This document shows, piece by piece, positions 26,968 through 34,706 of a DNA stretch of 64,000 nt. The position numbers and the translations under genes were made by a program. The notes under the pieces are model-generated. The model made no database searches. It saw nothing but the letters and a program-made list of their open reading frames with translations, and was not told the origin of the DNA. Numbering within the stretch: the first letter of the stretch is position 1; each line of letters starts with the position of its first letter. Source of the stretch: Actinacidiphila oryziradicis (GTDB lineage Bacteria > Actinomycetota > Actinomycetes > Streptomycetales > Streptomycetaceae); the NCBI RefSeq assembly GCF_005047355.1, contig NZ_SUMC01000039.1, positions 1-64,000 of the forward strand, written 5' to 3'.

Positions 26968-28602
26968 ATGGGGCATATCGGCCAGGACAAGCCCGCGGCT
27001 TCCTGCGTGGGCTGCTTCGCCTGGGGCCAGTTACCAGGCCGTTTCTGCCGAGCCTGCTACACCTACGGCCAGCTCAACGCCCTTGGGGTGTGTCTCATTT
27101 GCCGACGTGACATACCCGTCCACGACGGTCACTGCCGACTCTGCCGGGCCCAGGCGAGTTGGGCCGTCAAAGCCGCAGGAGCCACCGGTGAGGCCGCCGC
27201 GCTCGCGATCTTCCTGCGCGGGGTGAAGCATCAGCAGTTGTTCTTCGCGAACCTGCAGCGGCCCCGCAACGGCGGACCTCCCGTCGGCAAGCAGGGGCGA
27301 CGCGTCCGTCCGACTGCCGACGTTGAACAGGTGCGGCTTCACTCGCCATGGGTGCAGCCACGGCTCACCGAGACCCCGCAAGACTTCAGCCGGTTCGTCC
27401 GTCACCGCCGGGACCCGGCCAATCCCACCCTGGACCAGGCCAGACGTCGGGCCGGCGCGATCGGCGAGGCCCACGGCTGGACCAGATGGGTCGCCCGGGA
27501 AGTCGACCGCGCCCTGGTCATCCTCCTGTCAGGGCACCAGACAGGAGACAAGGTCTCGTACGCGCAGATGTCCGAGGGGCTGCGGCACTTCGGCCTCACC
27601 ATCAAGCGCACTGCCGAGATCCTCGACCAGCTCGACCTCCTTGACGACGACCGCGTCCCGGTTTTCGAGTCCTGGCTGTCCCAGCGGCTCGACGGTCTCG
27701 CCGACGGGATCCGCCGTGACGTCGAGGACTGGCTGCGAACCCTGCGTGACGGCGGTCCCCGCAGTCAGCCCCGCGAGCAGGGCACCGCCATGAAGTACCT
27801 GACCGAGATCCGCCCGGTGCTGCTGGACTGGTCAGGCCGGCTCGACCACCTGCGCGAGGTCACGCGCGCTGACGTCCTGGCCGTCCGCGATCAGTTGGAA
27901 GGCTCGAAGCGGCACCACACCGTCAGCGTGCTGCGGTCCCTGTTCCGGCACTGCAAGAAGCAGGGCACCATCTTCCGCGATCCCGCCGCCCGGGTCCGCG
28001 TCGGCCGCCAGGACTACCGCGTCCTTCTTCCCCTCGAACCGCACGAGGTCCGCGCCGCCGTCGACGCCGCGACCACGCCGGTCGCGCGGCTCGCCCTGGC
28101 CCTGGCCGCTGTCCACGCAGCCCGGCCGAAGGCGGTGCGTGAACTCCAACTCGACGACGTGGACCTGGGCAATCGCCGCCTGGTCCTGGCCGGTCGCGCC
28201 CGCCCGCTCGACGATCTCACCCGTCAGGCGGTCCTCGCCTGGCTCGACTACCGCCGCCGGCGATGGCCCAACACCGCAAACCCTCACTTGATCGTCAGCC
28301 AGCACACCGCCATGGACACCCGTCCGGTCAGCGGCGTGTGGATCACCGAAGCCCTCCGCGGCCAGACCGCGACGCTGGAGCGACTGCGCATGGACCGCCA
28401 GTTGGAGGAAGCTCTCACCCACGGCCCCGACCCGCTCCACCTCGCCGAGGTCTTCGGCCTCGACGAGAAGACCGCCATCCGCTACGCGAACTCCGCCCGC
28501 CAGATCCTGGAACGGCCGCTGGAGAGCGACCCCGCAACTTCACCACGAACCCGAGGGTCCACACCCCAACAGCACGACGACGGACCCTCGGGTTCCTACT
28601 GA
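26968..28602 (+). CDS. Zinc-ribbon, integrase-like protein
   Basis: 544 residues from ATG 26968, with GGAGG 8-9 nt upstream. The N-terminus has repeated cysteine pairs (SCVGCFAWG, FCRACYTYG, VCLICRRDI, CRLCRAQAS), a multi-knuckle zinc domain. A helical middle follows, then an integrase-like half: a SAM-like domain (LREVTRADVLAVRDQLEGSK), GTIFRDPAARVRVG, and a catalytic-core-like part (ALAAVHAARPKAVRELQLDD, ending FGLDEKTAIRYANSARQIL where the Tyr occupies the nucleophile position). The usual H-x-x-R box is not evident, so activity is uncertain. It forms an operon with the XRE gene and has a decayed relative at 59500-61266. Confidence 0.7.
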   Translation: MGHIGQDKPAASCVGCFAWGQLPGRFCRACYTYGQLNALGVCLICRRDIPVHDGHCRLCRAQASWAVKAAGATGEAAALAIFLRGVKHQQLFFANLQRPRNGGPPVGKQGRRVRPTADVEQVRLHSPWVQPRLTETPQDFSRFVRHRRDPANPTLDQARRRAGAIGEAHGWTRWVAREVDRALVILLSGHQTGDKVSYAQMSEGLRHFGLTIKRTAEILDQLDLLDDDRVPVFESWLSQRLDGLADGIRRDVEDWLRTLRDGGPRSQPREQGTAMKYLTEIRPVLLDWSGRLDHLREVTRADVLAVRDQLEGSKRHHTVSVLRSLFRHCKKQGTIFRDPAARVRVGRQDYRVLLPLEPHEVRAAVDAATTPVARLALALAAVHAARPKAVRELQLDDVDLGNRRLVLAGRARPLDDLTRQAVLAWLDYRRRRWPNTANPHLIVSQHTAMDTRPVSGVWITEALRGQTATLERLRMDRQLEEALTHGPDPLHLAEVFGLDEKTAIRYANSARQILERPLESDPATSPRTRGSTPQQHDDGPSGSY

Positions 28603-28733
28603 AGACCCTTCAGTTTCCCTGAACTCGCGGGGGTTACGGCCCTGTTCTCGTATAGCTACGGCGAACGGACATGTAGCGCGGAGCGCAGTTAGCGGGCGGC
28701 TTTGAGAGCACGGGTCTCAGTTGACGTTGCCGG

Positions 28734-28902
28734 TCAGCGGGCGGAGAGGGCTGACCGGCGGCGGTGCTCGGCTTGCTTACAGCGCCGCCGGTCAGTACAC
28801 CCGCTCCGGCTTCGAGCCCGGCGGCAGCACAGCGCCGCAGACCGGACACAACCGATCCGGCCCACGTACCCGTAGTCGCGCGACCTTGCCGCCGCCCACC
28901 CC
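28734..28902 (-). pseudogene. Small zinc-finger protein remnant, frameshifted
   Basis: On the minus strand one frame gives RLCPVCGAVLPPGSKPER and the next gives CTDRRRCKQAEHRRR. Removing one G from the GGG run near 28795 joins them into a C-x2-C ... C-x5-C finger like the short CxxC proteins common in Streptomyces. GTG 28902 is the best available start but has no clear ribosome-binding site. Confidence 0.4.
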
Positions 28903-28940
28903 AACAGCGTAGATGGACGGGGCAGGCCAAAGACGATCAC

Positions 28941-29867
28941 TCAGGGCACGGTGATGATGATCTTTCCGCGTGCGTGGCCGGCGGCGCTGACGTCATGGGC
29001 CGCGGCGGTCTCCTTCAGCGGGAACGCGGCGTGCAGGGGGACGGTGAGGCGGCCCTGATCGGCCAGGTCCGCCGCCAACGGCAGTCCTGCCCAGCCCGGT
29101 GACTCTCCTGCCTCGGAGCGGGAGAACCGCACTCCGTGCCGAGCGGCGTCGAAGTCCGCGATGGTCACCACGCGGTGCGGGTCGCCGACGATGGCCACCA
29201 GTTCGGCAAGGGAGCCCTTGCCGGCCGCGTCCAGAACCACGTCGACACCGTGCGGAGCCAGTGCAGCAAGGCGATCGGCCAGGCCCGGCCCGTAGGTGAC
29301 CGGTACGACGCCGAGCCCCTTGAGGAAACCGTGATTGCTCTCGCTGGCGGTGCCGATCACGGTGAGGCCGCGGGCCCGGGCGAGTTGCGCGGTGATGGTA
29401 CCGACACCGCCGGCGGCGCCCTCGATCAACAAGGTCATGCCCTCGACGGCGTCCAAGGCTTCCAGTACACGCGTGGCCGTGTCGATATTGCCCGCGGCGC
29501 CACCCGCTTCCCCGAAGGACCACGACCGAGGCTTGGGCGCCCACGCCTCCAGCACGGCGTACTCGGCCGCGGCACCGCCCTGGTCCACGAAGGGAACGAG
29601 ACCGAAGACCGCATCTCCCACGGCGGTGCCGGTCACCCCCTCTCCCACCTCGTCGACGATGCCCGCGGCATCCATGCCTGGTACATGGGGCAAGTCCAGG
29701 GAGACGAAGTCCTGCAACATCCCTGAACGCAGGTACCAGTCGGCAGGGGTGACGCCGGTGGCACGCACGGCGATGCGGACCCGACCGGGCCCGGCGTGCG
29801 GCTCCTCGACCTCTTCGACGGCAAGAACCTCGGAACCGCCATAGCGGTGGTACTGCACAGCAAACAC
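28941..29867 (-). CDS. Zinc-independent quinone oxidoreductase-like MDR
   Basis: 308 residues from GTG 29867 (GGAGG 6 nt upstream). Medium-chain dehydrogenase fold: N-terminal GroES-like domain (GPGRVRIAVRATGVTPADWY, VPGMDAAGIVDEVGEGV) and a Rossmann domain with LLIEGAAGGVGTITAQLARA. Structural zinc cysteines are missing, as in NADPH:quinone reductases. Likely reduces quinones or enones with NADPH. It is divergent from a TetR gene with palindromes between them, so it is probably repressed by that TetR. Confidence 0.85.
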   Translation of the reverse strand: MFAVQYHRYGGSEVLAVEEVEEPHAGPGRVRIAVRATGVTPADWYLRSGMLQDFVSLDLPHVPGMDAAGIVDEVGEGVTGTAVGDAVFGLVPFVDQGGAAAEYAVLEAWAPKPRSWSFGEAGGAAGNIDTATRVLEALDAVEGMTLLIEGAAGGVGTITAQLARARGLTVIGTASESNHGFLKGLGVVPVTYGPGLADRLAALAPHGVDVVLDAAGKGSLAELVAIVGDPHRVVTIADFDAARHGVRFSRSEAGESPGWAGLPLAADLADQGRLTVPLHAAFPLKETAAAHDVSAAGHARGKIIITVP

Positions 29868-29942
29868 GGACAGCCTCCATACACACGGCACGTCGTTCGA
29901 CAGGAGAACTCACAGCCGCTCACCTCCGCGGCCGGGAGCCGA

Positions 29943-30002
29943 CCGCGGGAACCCGCGGCATCACGTCACGCTAACCCGCTAAACGGTCGACCTCTTCCGT
30001 TT
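29943..30002. promoter_or_regulatory. Palindromes in divergent MDR/TetR promoter
   Basis: CCGCGGG / CCCGCGG (29943-29949, 29952-29958) forms a 7-bp inverted repeat around AA, and AAACGG / CCGTTT (29981-29986, 29997-30002) forms another with a 10-nt spacer. Both lie within 80 bp of the TetR start, as expected for TetR operators that control both genes. Confidence 0.45.
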
Positions 30003-30019
30003 GTGCTTAAGTGGGAGAC

Positions 30020-30700
30020 ATGCCTGACCGACTGTCTCGGAACCCATCCACCTCCCCCGCCGGCACCCCCGCCCCGGGGCAGCGAGCCGACGCCCGGAAC
30101 AACCGCGCTCGGCTCCTCCAGGCCGCTCGCGACGCGTACGCCCTCGACGGCACCGACGTGCCCTCCAGCGCAATCGCCCGCCGAGCCGGTGTGGGTGCCG
30201 CCACCCTCTACCGGCACTTCCCGACCCGCGACTCGCTGATCGCGGCCGCGTTCTCCGAACAACTCGGCCAGTGCATTGCGACCGTCGACGAGGCCCTCAA
30301 GGACGACGATCCCTGGCGTGGACTTCGCACCGCCCTCACCAAGGTCTGCCGGATGCAGGCCGAGGACCGCGGCTTCAGTGCCGCGTTCCTCGCCGAATTC
30401 CCCGACGCTCCCGACGTCCGACGTGAACGCACCCGCGCCGAGTCGGGCCTTGCCCGGCTGGTACAGCGGGCGAAGGAAACCGGACAGCTGCGCAAGGACT
30501 TCGAGAGCAGCGACGTCACGCTGCTGCTCCTGGCCAACAACGGCGTCCTGCGAGACTCCCCGGCGGCCTCCATGGCCGCGTCCCGCCGCCTGCTCGCCTA
30601 CTTCCTCCAGTCGTGTCGGCCGACGGACGACACACCGCTGCCCGAACCCGCGCCACTCCGTCTCGACGACCTGTACAGGGCACCGCGTCGAACGGGATGA
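30020..30700 (+). CDS. TetR family regulator
   Basis: 226 residues from ATG 30020. The N-terminal HTH runs NRARLLQAARDAYALDG then IARRAGVGAATLYRHFPTRD; the C-terminal domain resembles the SbtR-type ligand domain (RGLRTALTKVCRMQAEDRGF). Such proteins repress neighbouring genes until a small ligand binds. Divergently adjacent to the quinone oxidoreductase-like gene, the probable target. The following 230 bp hold only a coding-like remnant without a family assignment. Confidence 0.85.
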   Translation: MPDRLSRNPSTSPAGTPAPGQRADARNNRARLLQAARDAYALDGTDVPSSAIARRAGVGAATLYRHFPTRDSLIAAAFSEQLGQCIATVDEALKDDDPWRGLRTALTKVCRMQAEDRGFSAAFLAEFPDAPDVRRERTRAESGLARLVQRAKETGQLRKDFESSDVTLLLLANNGVLRDSPAASMAASRRLLAYFLQSCRPTDDTPLPEPAPLRLDDLYRAPRRTG

Positions 30701-30929
30701 CCGGATTGTCGAAGACAAGTTCGGTGATCCGGTGGCTGGTCGGCAGGCGGTGTGCGGCCAGGGTGTGCAGGACCAGCAGGTGCGGCCGGGTCGGAAGGTC
30801 GTCAGGAAGGCGGCTCGGGAGGGTCTTCCCGAAAGCCCGGGTACGGGGGCACGTGTCGGATGTAGGGGTAGCGAGGTAAGCCCAAAAGCCGCCAGTACTT
30901 GATCTTGGCGGGTGTGGTGCTCGGTCCGC

Positions 30930-31850
30930 TCAAAGCAGGCTGACAGCCGGAAGTGCGTTGACACGGTGCTCGTACTCGCGGCGGGCCTTGCGCTGGGCCG
31001 GGACCGATGTGGTTCCGTCGAGGGCCTGGCAGCGGTCGAGGAGTTGGCGGTGGATCGCGGGTACGGCGGTGATGCGCAGGGTGTAGCCCTGGCCGCGTCG
31101 TACGGTCACGCCCTGGTCGAGCACGACGCGCTCGGCGTCGGCCAGTTCGGCGGTGCGGAGGAAGTCGGCGACCTTGCCTGGCATGTCGAGGACGACCGGC
31201 AGCTCCGGGGCCGGGGCGCCCGGGTCTGCGGCCGTGTGCTCGGGCAGGAGGTCTGCGACAGCGGTTCGGATGGCGCCGCGGCTGACGTCGTACTCGCGGG
31301 CGAGGGCGGCGATGGAGCGGCCCTCCAGGTACGCCGTGCGCACGGTGTCGGTCTTATCGGCCGCGACGGCTGGGCGGCGCCCGCCCTTGTTGCCCTTGGC
31401 CTCGGCGGCCCGCAGCCCGTCATAGGTCAGCTCACGCTGTAGGTCGCGCTGGAGTTCGCCGGCGGCGGCGAGGGTCTGCACCATGAACTTCACGGTGGAC
31501 AGCAGCTCGCCGGTGCGCGGGTGGCGTGCGGTGAGGTCCATCGCGGAGAACGCGCCGTCGTGGATGCGCAGCGCGACCTGGTCGCGGTGGAGGACGTCGA
31601 GCACGTCGAGGATGTGTCCGGTGCCGCGCACGAGTCGGAACATCTCGGAGATGTGCACGGTGTCGCCCGGCCGCGCGTAGGTGAGCAGGTCGCCGAACTT
31701 CGGGCGTTCCAGCGGGTGGAGGCGGCTGGAGGTTCCGGCTTCCTCCTCGAAGACGACCGGGTCCTCGATCCCGGCCTCGGCGAGGACCAGGTTCTGGCGG
31801 CCGGTCGACTGCTGGTCGGTCGACACCCGCTTGTAAACGAGATTGGCCAC
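30930..31850 (-). CDS. Serine recombinase (resolvase family)
   Basis: 306 residues from ATG 31850. The catalytic domain starts LVYKRVSTDQQSTGRQNLVL with Ser-10 as nucleophile and includes LLTYARPGDTVHISEMFRLV and a long E-helix (LSTVKFMVQTLAAAGELQRD). A C-terminal HTH (GRSIAALAREYDVSRGAIRT) follows, then an extra 100-residue tail longer than in Tn3-type resolvases. Likely resolves dimers or mediates site-specific recombination of a mobile element; the target site is not identified. Confidence 0.85.
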   Translation of the reverse strand: MANLVYKRVSTDQQSTGRQNLVLAEAGIEDPVVFEEEAGTSSRLHPLERPKFGDLLTYARPGDTVHISEMFRLVRGTGHILDVLDVLHRDQVALRIHDGAFSAMDLTARHPRTGELLSTVKFMVQTLAAAGELQRDLQRELTYDGLRAAEAKGNKGGRRPAVAADKTDTVRTAYLEGRSIAALAREYDVSRGAIRTAVADLLPEHTAADPGAPAPELPVVLDMPGKVADFLRTAELADAERVVLDQGVTVRRGQGYTLRITAVPAIHRQLLDRCQALDGTTSVPAQRKARREYEHRVNALPAVSLL

Positions 31851-32246
31851 GCTGTTCCTCGCTTCGGTCGGCGCATCGGACCCTGGCTGTCATCTAACCC
31901 TGTCGTTAACGTCCATCGGATCTCAATGGATCTGGACTGTCGTCAGGCCCCGGAAAGTCCGGGTTCATTGGACGCGTGTGGCCCCTGTCGTCATTCGATT
32001 GTTTGGCGACAGCATTGGACGGCGCGCGCCCGCCTCAGAGCGCCGGAAGCGGCTGAAGGCCGACGACCCGCTGCTCGATCCCTCACGGCGTACGACCGGG
32101 GCCTGATCCCGCTGGCGCTGCCCCCGGGGATGGCGTGTGGTCGCTCTCGGGGGTGCGCGGTCCGGGCACCGTGGCCCCGGCGGCCAGGTCAAGTTCGAGG
32201 CGTCTGTTCATGTCGGGAGCCATGTTACCTAAGCGTCTATAGCGGT
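31851..32246. other. Intergenic; no gene seen
   Basis: About 400 bp between the recombinase start and the TetR operator. It contains TTAACG-type AT-rich steps just upstream of the recombinase, which may be its promoter or a recombination site, and otherwise only shadow frames. Confidence 0.4.
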
Positions 32247-32268
32247 GCTACATTGTAGCGATGCTACA
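32247..32268 (+). promoter_or_regulatory. Operator overlapping TetR start codon
   Basis: Three half-sites, GCTACA (32247-32252), TGTAGC (32254-32259) and GCTACA (32263-32268), form two overlapping palindromes sharing the middle half-site. The ATG at 32261 lies inside the second. No ribosome-binding site is present, consistent with a leaderless autoregulated transcript. Confidence 0.6.
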
Positions 32269-32842
32269 GAATACAGCCGGTGACGCCCGCGAGCGACTGC
32301 TCGCCGCCGCCTTCGAGATCGCCACACGTGACGGTGTCGACGCGGTCTCCACGCGTGCGGTCTGCACCGCCGCAGGTGTGCAGGCCCCGTCGCTGTACCA
32401 CCACTTCGGCGACCGGTCGGGACTGATCCGCGCGGTCGTCGACGTGGCGTTCGAGGAGTACTTCCACCGCAAGGACACCGCTACCCCGGTGGATGACGCG
32501 GACCCGCGTGCCCGCGTCGCCGCAGGATGGGACGCGCACATCGCATTCGCGCTCGCCTACCCGGGTCTTTACCCGGCGATGTACCCGACATCGGGCCCGC
32601 TGCCGAGCCAGGTCGAACGAAGCGGCGCGCTGCTGCGCGCCGGTTTCGACGAGCTCAAGCAGGCAGGCGCCCTCCGGCCCGGGATCACCGCAGCGCTGGC
32701 GACGAACGCGCTCCGCGCAGCCCTGCGCGGTGTCGCCCACGCCGTCGCCGCGAACCCCGACAACGGCGACAACGACGCGACGTCCGCCGTCGTCCGCGAC
32801 GCGCTCATCCACGCGCTCGTCGGGGACCGGGCACATAACTGA
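32261..32842 (+). CDS. TetR family regulator, probably leaderless
   Basis: 193 residues. HTH: ARERLLAAAFEIATRDG then RAVCTAAGVQAPSLYHHFGD; the C-terminal domain has a tyrosine-rich stretch (AFALAYPGLYPAMYPTSGPL), usual for TetR_C ligand pockets. An operator covers its start codon, indicating autorepression. An SDR gene follows 56 bp downstream in the same direction and is likely co-regulated. Confidence 0.85.
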   Translation: MLQNTAGDARERLLAAAFEIATRDGVDAVSTRAVCTAAGVQAPSLYHHFGDRSGLIRAVVDVAFEEYFHRKDTATPVDDADPRARVAAGWDAHIAFALAYPGLYPAMYPTSGPLPSQVERSGALLRAGFDELKQAGALRPGITAALATNALRAALRGVAHAVAANPDNGDNDATSAVVRDALIHALVGDRAHN

Positions 32843-32898
32843 CTCCTAGCCGATCCGGCCCCGGACCGAGCGAGAACCCGCACGATGGAGCAACACCC

Positions 32899-33672
32899 AT
32901 GACCGATCTGCTCGCAGGCAAGACCATCCTCATCACCGGCGCCTCGTCCGGCATCGGCGAATCCGCCGCGCGTCTGTTCGCCCGCGAAGGCGCGAACGTC
33001 GTCATCACAGCCCGCCGCAAAGCCGAACTCGACCGTGTCGCCGAGGACATCGCCGCCGGTGGAGGCAACGTCCTCGCCGTTCAGGCCGACACCACCGACG
33101 CCGGCGAACTGCAACGAGCCGTCGCGGCCGCGGTCGAGAGGTGGGGGTGCCTCGACGGTGCCCTGAACAACGCCGGCCGAACCCAGGGCGGCGGCCGCCT
33201 CGCGGAGGTCACCGACGAGACCTTCGACTCCGTCCTCGAGACCAACTTCAAGGGCGTGTGGCTGGCGATGCGCGCCGAACTGCAGGCGATGACCGCGGAG
33301 GGCGCTGCTGGTGGCTCGATCGTGAACATCAGCAGCATTGGAGGCACCTTCGGCGCTGCCGGGCAGAGCGTGTACGGGGCGACGAAGGCCGCCGTCATCG
33401 CCTTGAGCCGCGCCGCCGCAGCCGAATACGGCCGCGACGGTGTCCGCGTCAACGCCATCGCGCCAGGCGCCACGATGACCGAGATGATGGTCTCCTGGCA
33501 GCAGCGCGACCCGAGCATCGTCGAGCACCTCAGCTCCCTCGCCGCCCTGGGCCGCCCTGGCCAACCGGACGAGATCGCTGAAGCCGCCGCCTGGCTCCTC
33601 AGCGACCGCGCGAGCTACGTCACCGGCATGACCCTCGGCGTCGACGGCGGCACCGCCCCCTGGCCGCACTGA
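32899..33672 (+). CDS. SDR family oxidoreductase
   Basis: 257 residues, classical short-chain dehydrogenase. ITGASSGIG binds the cofactor, NNAGRTQGG is the NNAG motif, the catalytic Ser lies in NISSIGGTFG and the pair YGATK completes the active site; the end DGGTAPWPH is typical. VITARRK after strand 2 favours NADP(H). It follows a TetR gene, forming a likely self-regulated detoxification operon. Substrate unknown. Confidence 0.88.
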   Translation: MTDLLAGKTILITGASSGIGESAARLFAREGANVVITARRKAELDRVAEDIAAGGGNVLAVQADTTDAGELQRAVAAAVERWGCLDGALNNAGRTQGGGRLAEVTDETFDSVLETNFKGVWLAMRAELQAMTAEGAAGGSIVNISSIGGTFGAAGQSVYGATKAAVIALSRAAAAEYGRDGVRVNAIAPGATMTEMMVSWQQRDPSIVEHLSSLAALGRPGQPDEIAEAAAWLLSDRASYVTGMTLGVDGGTAPWPH

Positions 33673-33830
33673 GTCATCCTGAGCCGCACTGCCACTCCAT
33701 TCGAACAGCGCGCCACAGCCGGCGACAGCAACCGAACCGGGGCCACCCGACGCCAGCGAGACCTGCACCTCTTCGCGAACAGCGCCTGCGTTTTTGGCCC
33801 GTGGGTCAACGGCACACCCGAGCGCGGCGG

Positions 33831-33956
33831 CCGGTCACTGATGCGCCGGCGGTGGCAGCCGAGTGGATGGTCCGGGTGGAACTCCGGCCGCTCGGGCAGC
33901 AGGGCCACAAATTGGTTCCAGAGCGGTTCGGTGAGCCATGATGGAAGCGCGGGCAC
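33831..33956 (-). pseudogene. IS5-family transposase N-terminal fragment
   Basis: Minus-strand MPALPSWLTEPLWNQFVALL followed by RPEFHPDHPLGCHRRRISDR is the N-terminus of Streptomyces IS5-type (IS112-like) transposases. The match ends near 33831, and the catalytic DDE core is absent. It marks a past insertion between the SDR gene and the replication module. Confidence 0.75.
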
Positions 33957-34077
33957 AGGTCTCCTCAGTGGTCACAGAGCGTCGCAACTCCATGATCACC
34001 GGGACCTGTGCCCGTTCTGCTGCCGAGGTCCCCAACCGCGCCTATCCGCGCGACCTCTTACGCGCGTTCCCGACCAG

Positions 34078-34300
34078 GTGTTCAGTCACCCCGACGACAC
34101 CGACCTCATGCTCGATGTTCATCGCCCGGCGGCCTATCGCAGCGACCACGGGGATCTGCGGGTGCCGTACGACTACCGGTCACCCGCGCCCGACGGATCC
34201 GATGCCGACGGGTTCCCCCTGGGCATGTGGATCGCCGAACAGCGCCGGGCCCCCCGCACCGGGCGCCTCGCCACCGACAGGGTCAAGGAACGGACCAGGT
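34078..34300 (+). pseudogene. Helicase-associated domain remnant
   Basis: A plus-strand segment with HGDLRVPYDYRSPAPDGSDA and FPLGMWIAEQRRAPRTGRLA has the pattern of helicase-associated (HA) repeats: G-D-L-x-V-P, G-x-W-I-x-x-Q-R, G-x-L. It has no start of its own and runs into antisense sequence of the replication operon, so it is a fragment of a lost larger gene. Confidence 0.55.
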
Positions 34301-34304
34301 GGCG

Positions 34305-34706
34305 TCACAGCGGGAGGGTTATGCCGAGCTCCTGCATGGCGGTGGAAGGCGGTCCGCCCTCGGAGCGTTCGGTCTTGTAGCCCTTCACCCGTGGCTCCAG
34401 GGTGCGGGGGTCGACGGCCTCAGCGGGGGCGCTCTTGGCGTACAGGCCCTCGGGTTCGCTGTCGCGGTCGTGGGGCAGGAGCCAGAAGACGCGGCGGCGG
34501 AAGGTGCCGGAGGCGCGGGAGGGTTTGGCGGTGGCGCCCAGGAGCGCGTATCCGACCATGCGGCCGTTGCGGTGGTAGGCCGGCTTGCCTTTTCGGGTGG
34601 GCAGCCGGTCCAGGCTCTGGCGGACGTAGTCCAGGTCGTCGATGTCCTCCAGCCACACGATGTCGGCTTCGTGGCTGATCTCGCCCTCTTCGATCAGGGA
34701 GCTCAT
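34305..34706 (-). CDS. Hypothetical protein of replication operon
   Basis: 133 residues from ATG 34706, overlapping the helicase stop (ATGA). The start is acidic (MSSLIEEGEISHEADIVWLE) and the middle basic (GKPAYHRNGRMVGYALLGAT, TFRRRVFWLLPHD). Because translation is coupled to the helicase, it is probably a replication or copy-control accessory protein. No family recognised. Confidence 0.6.
   Translation of the reverse strand: MSSLIEEGEISHEADIVWLEDIDDLDYVRQSLDRLPTRKGKPAYHRNGRMVGYALLGATAKPSRASGTFRRRVFWLLPHDRDSEPEGLYAKSAPAEAVDPRTLEPRVKGYKTERSEGGPPSTAMQELGITLPL

Noticed and set aside
33938..34678. 246-residue plus-strand ORF
   Set aside because: Joins a helicase-associated remnant in another frame to the antisense of the replication operon; composition is Gly/Arg-rich shadow.
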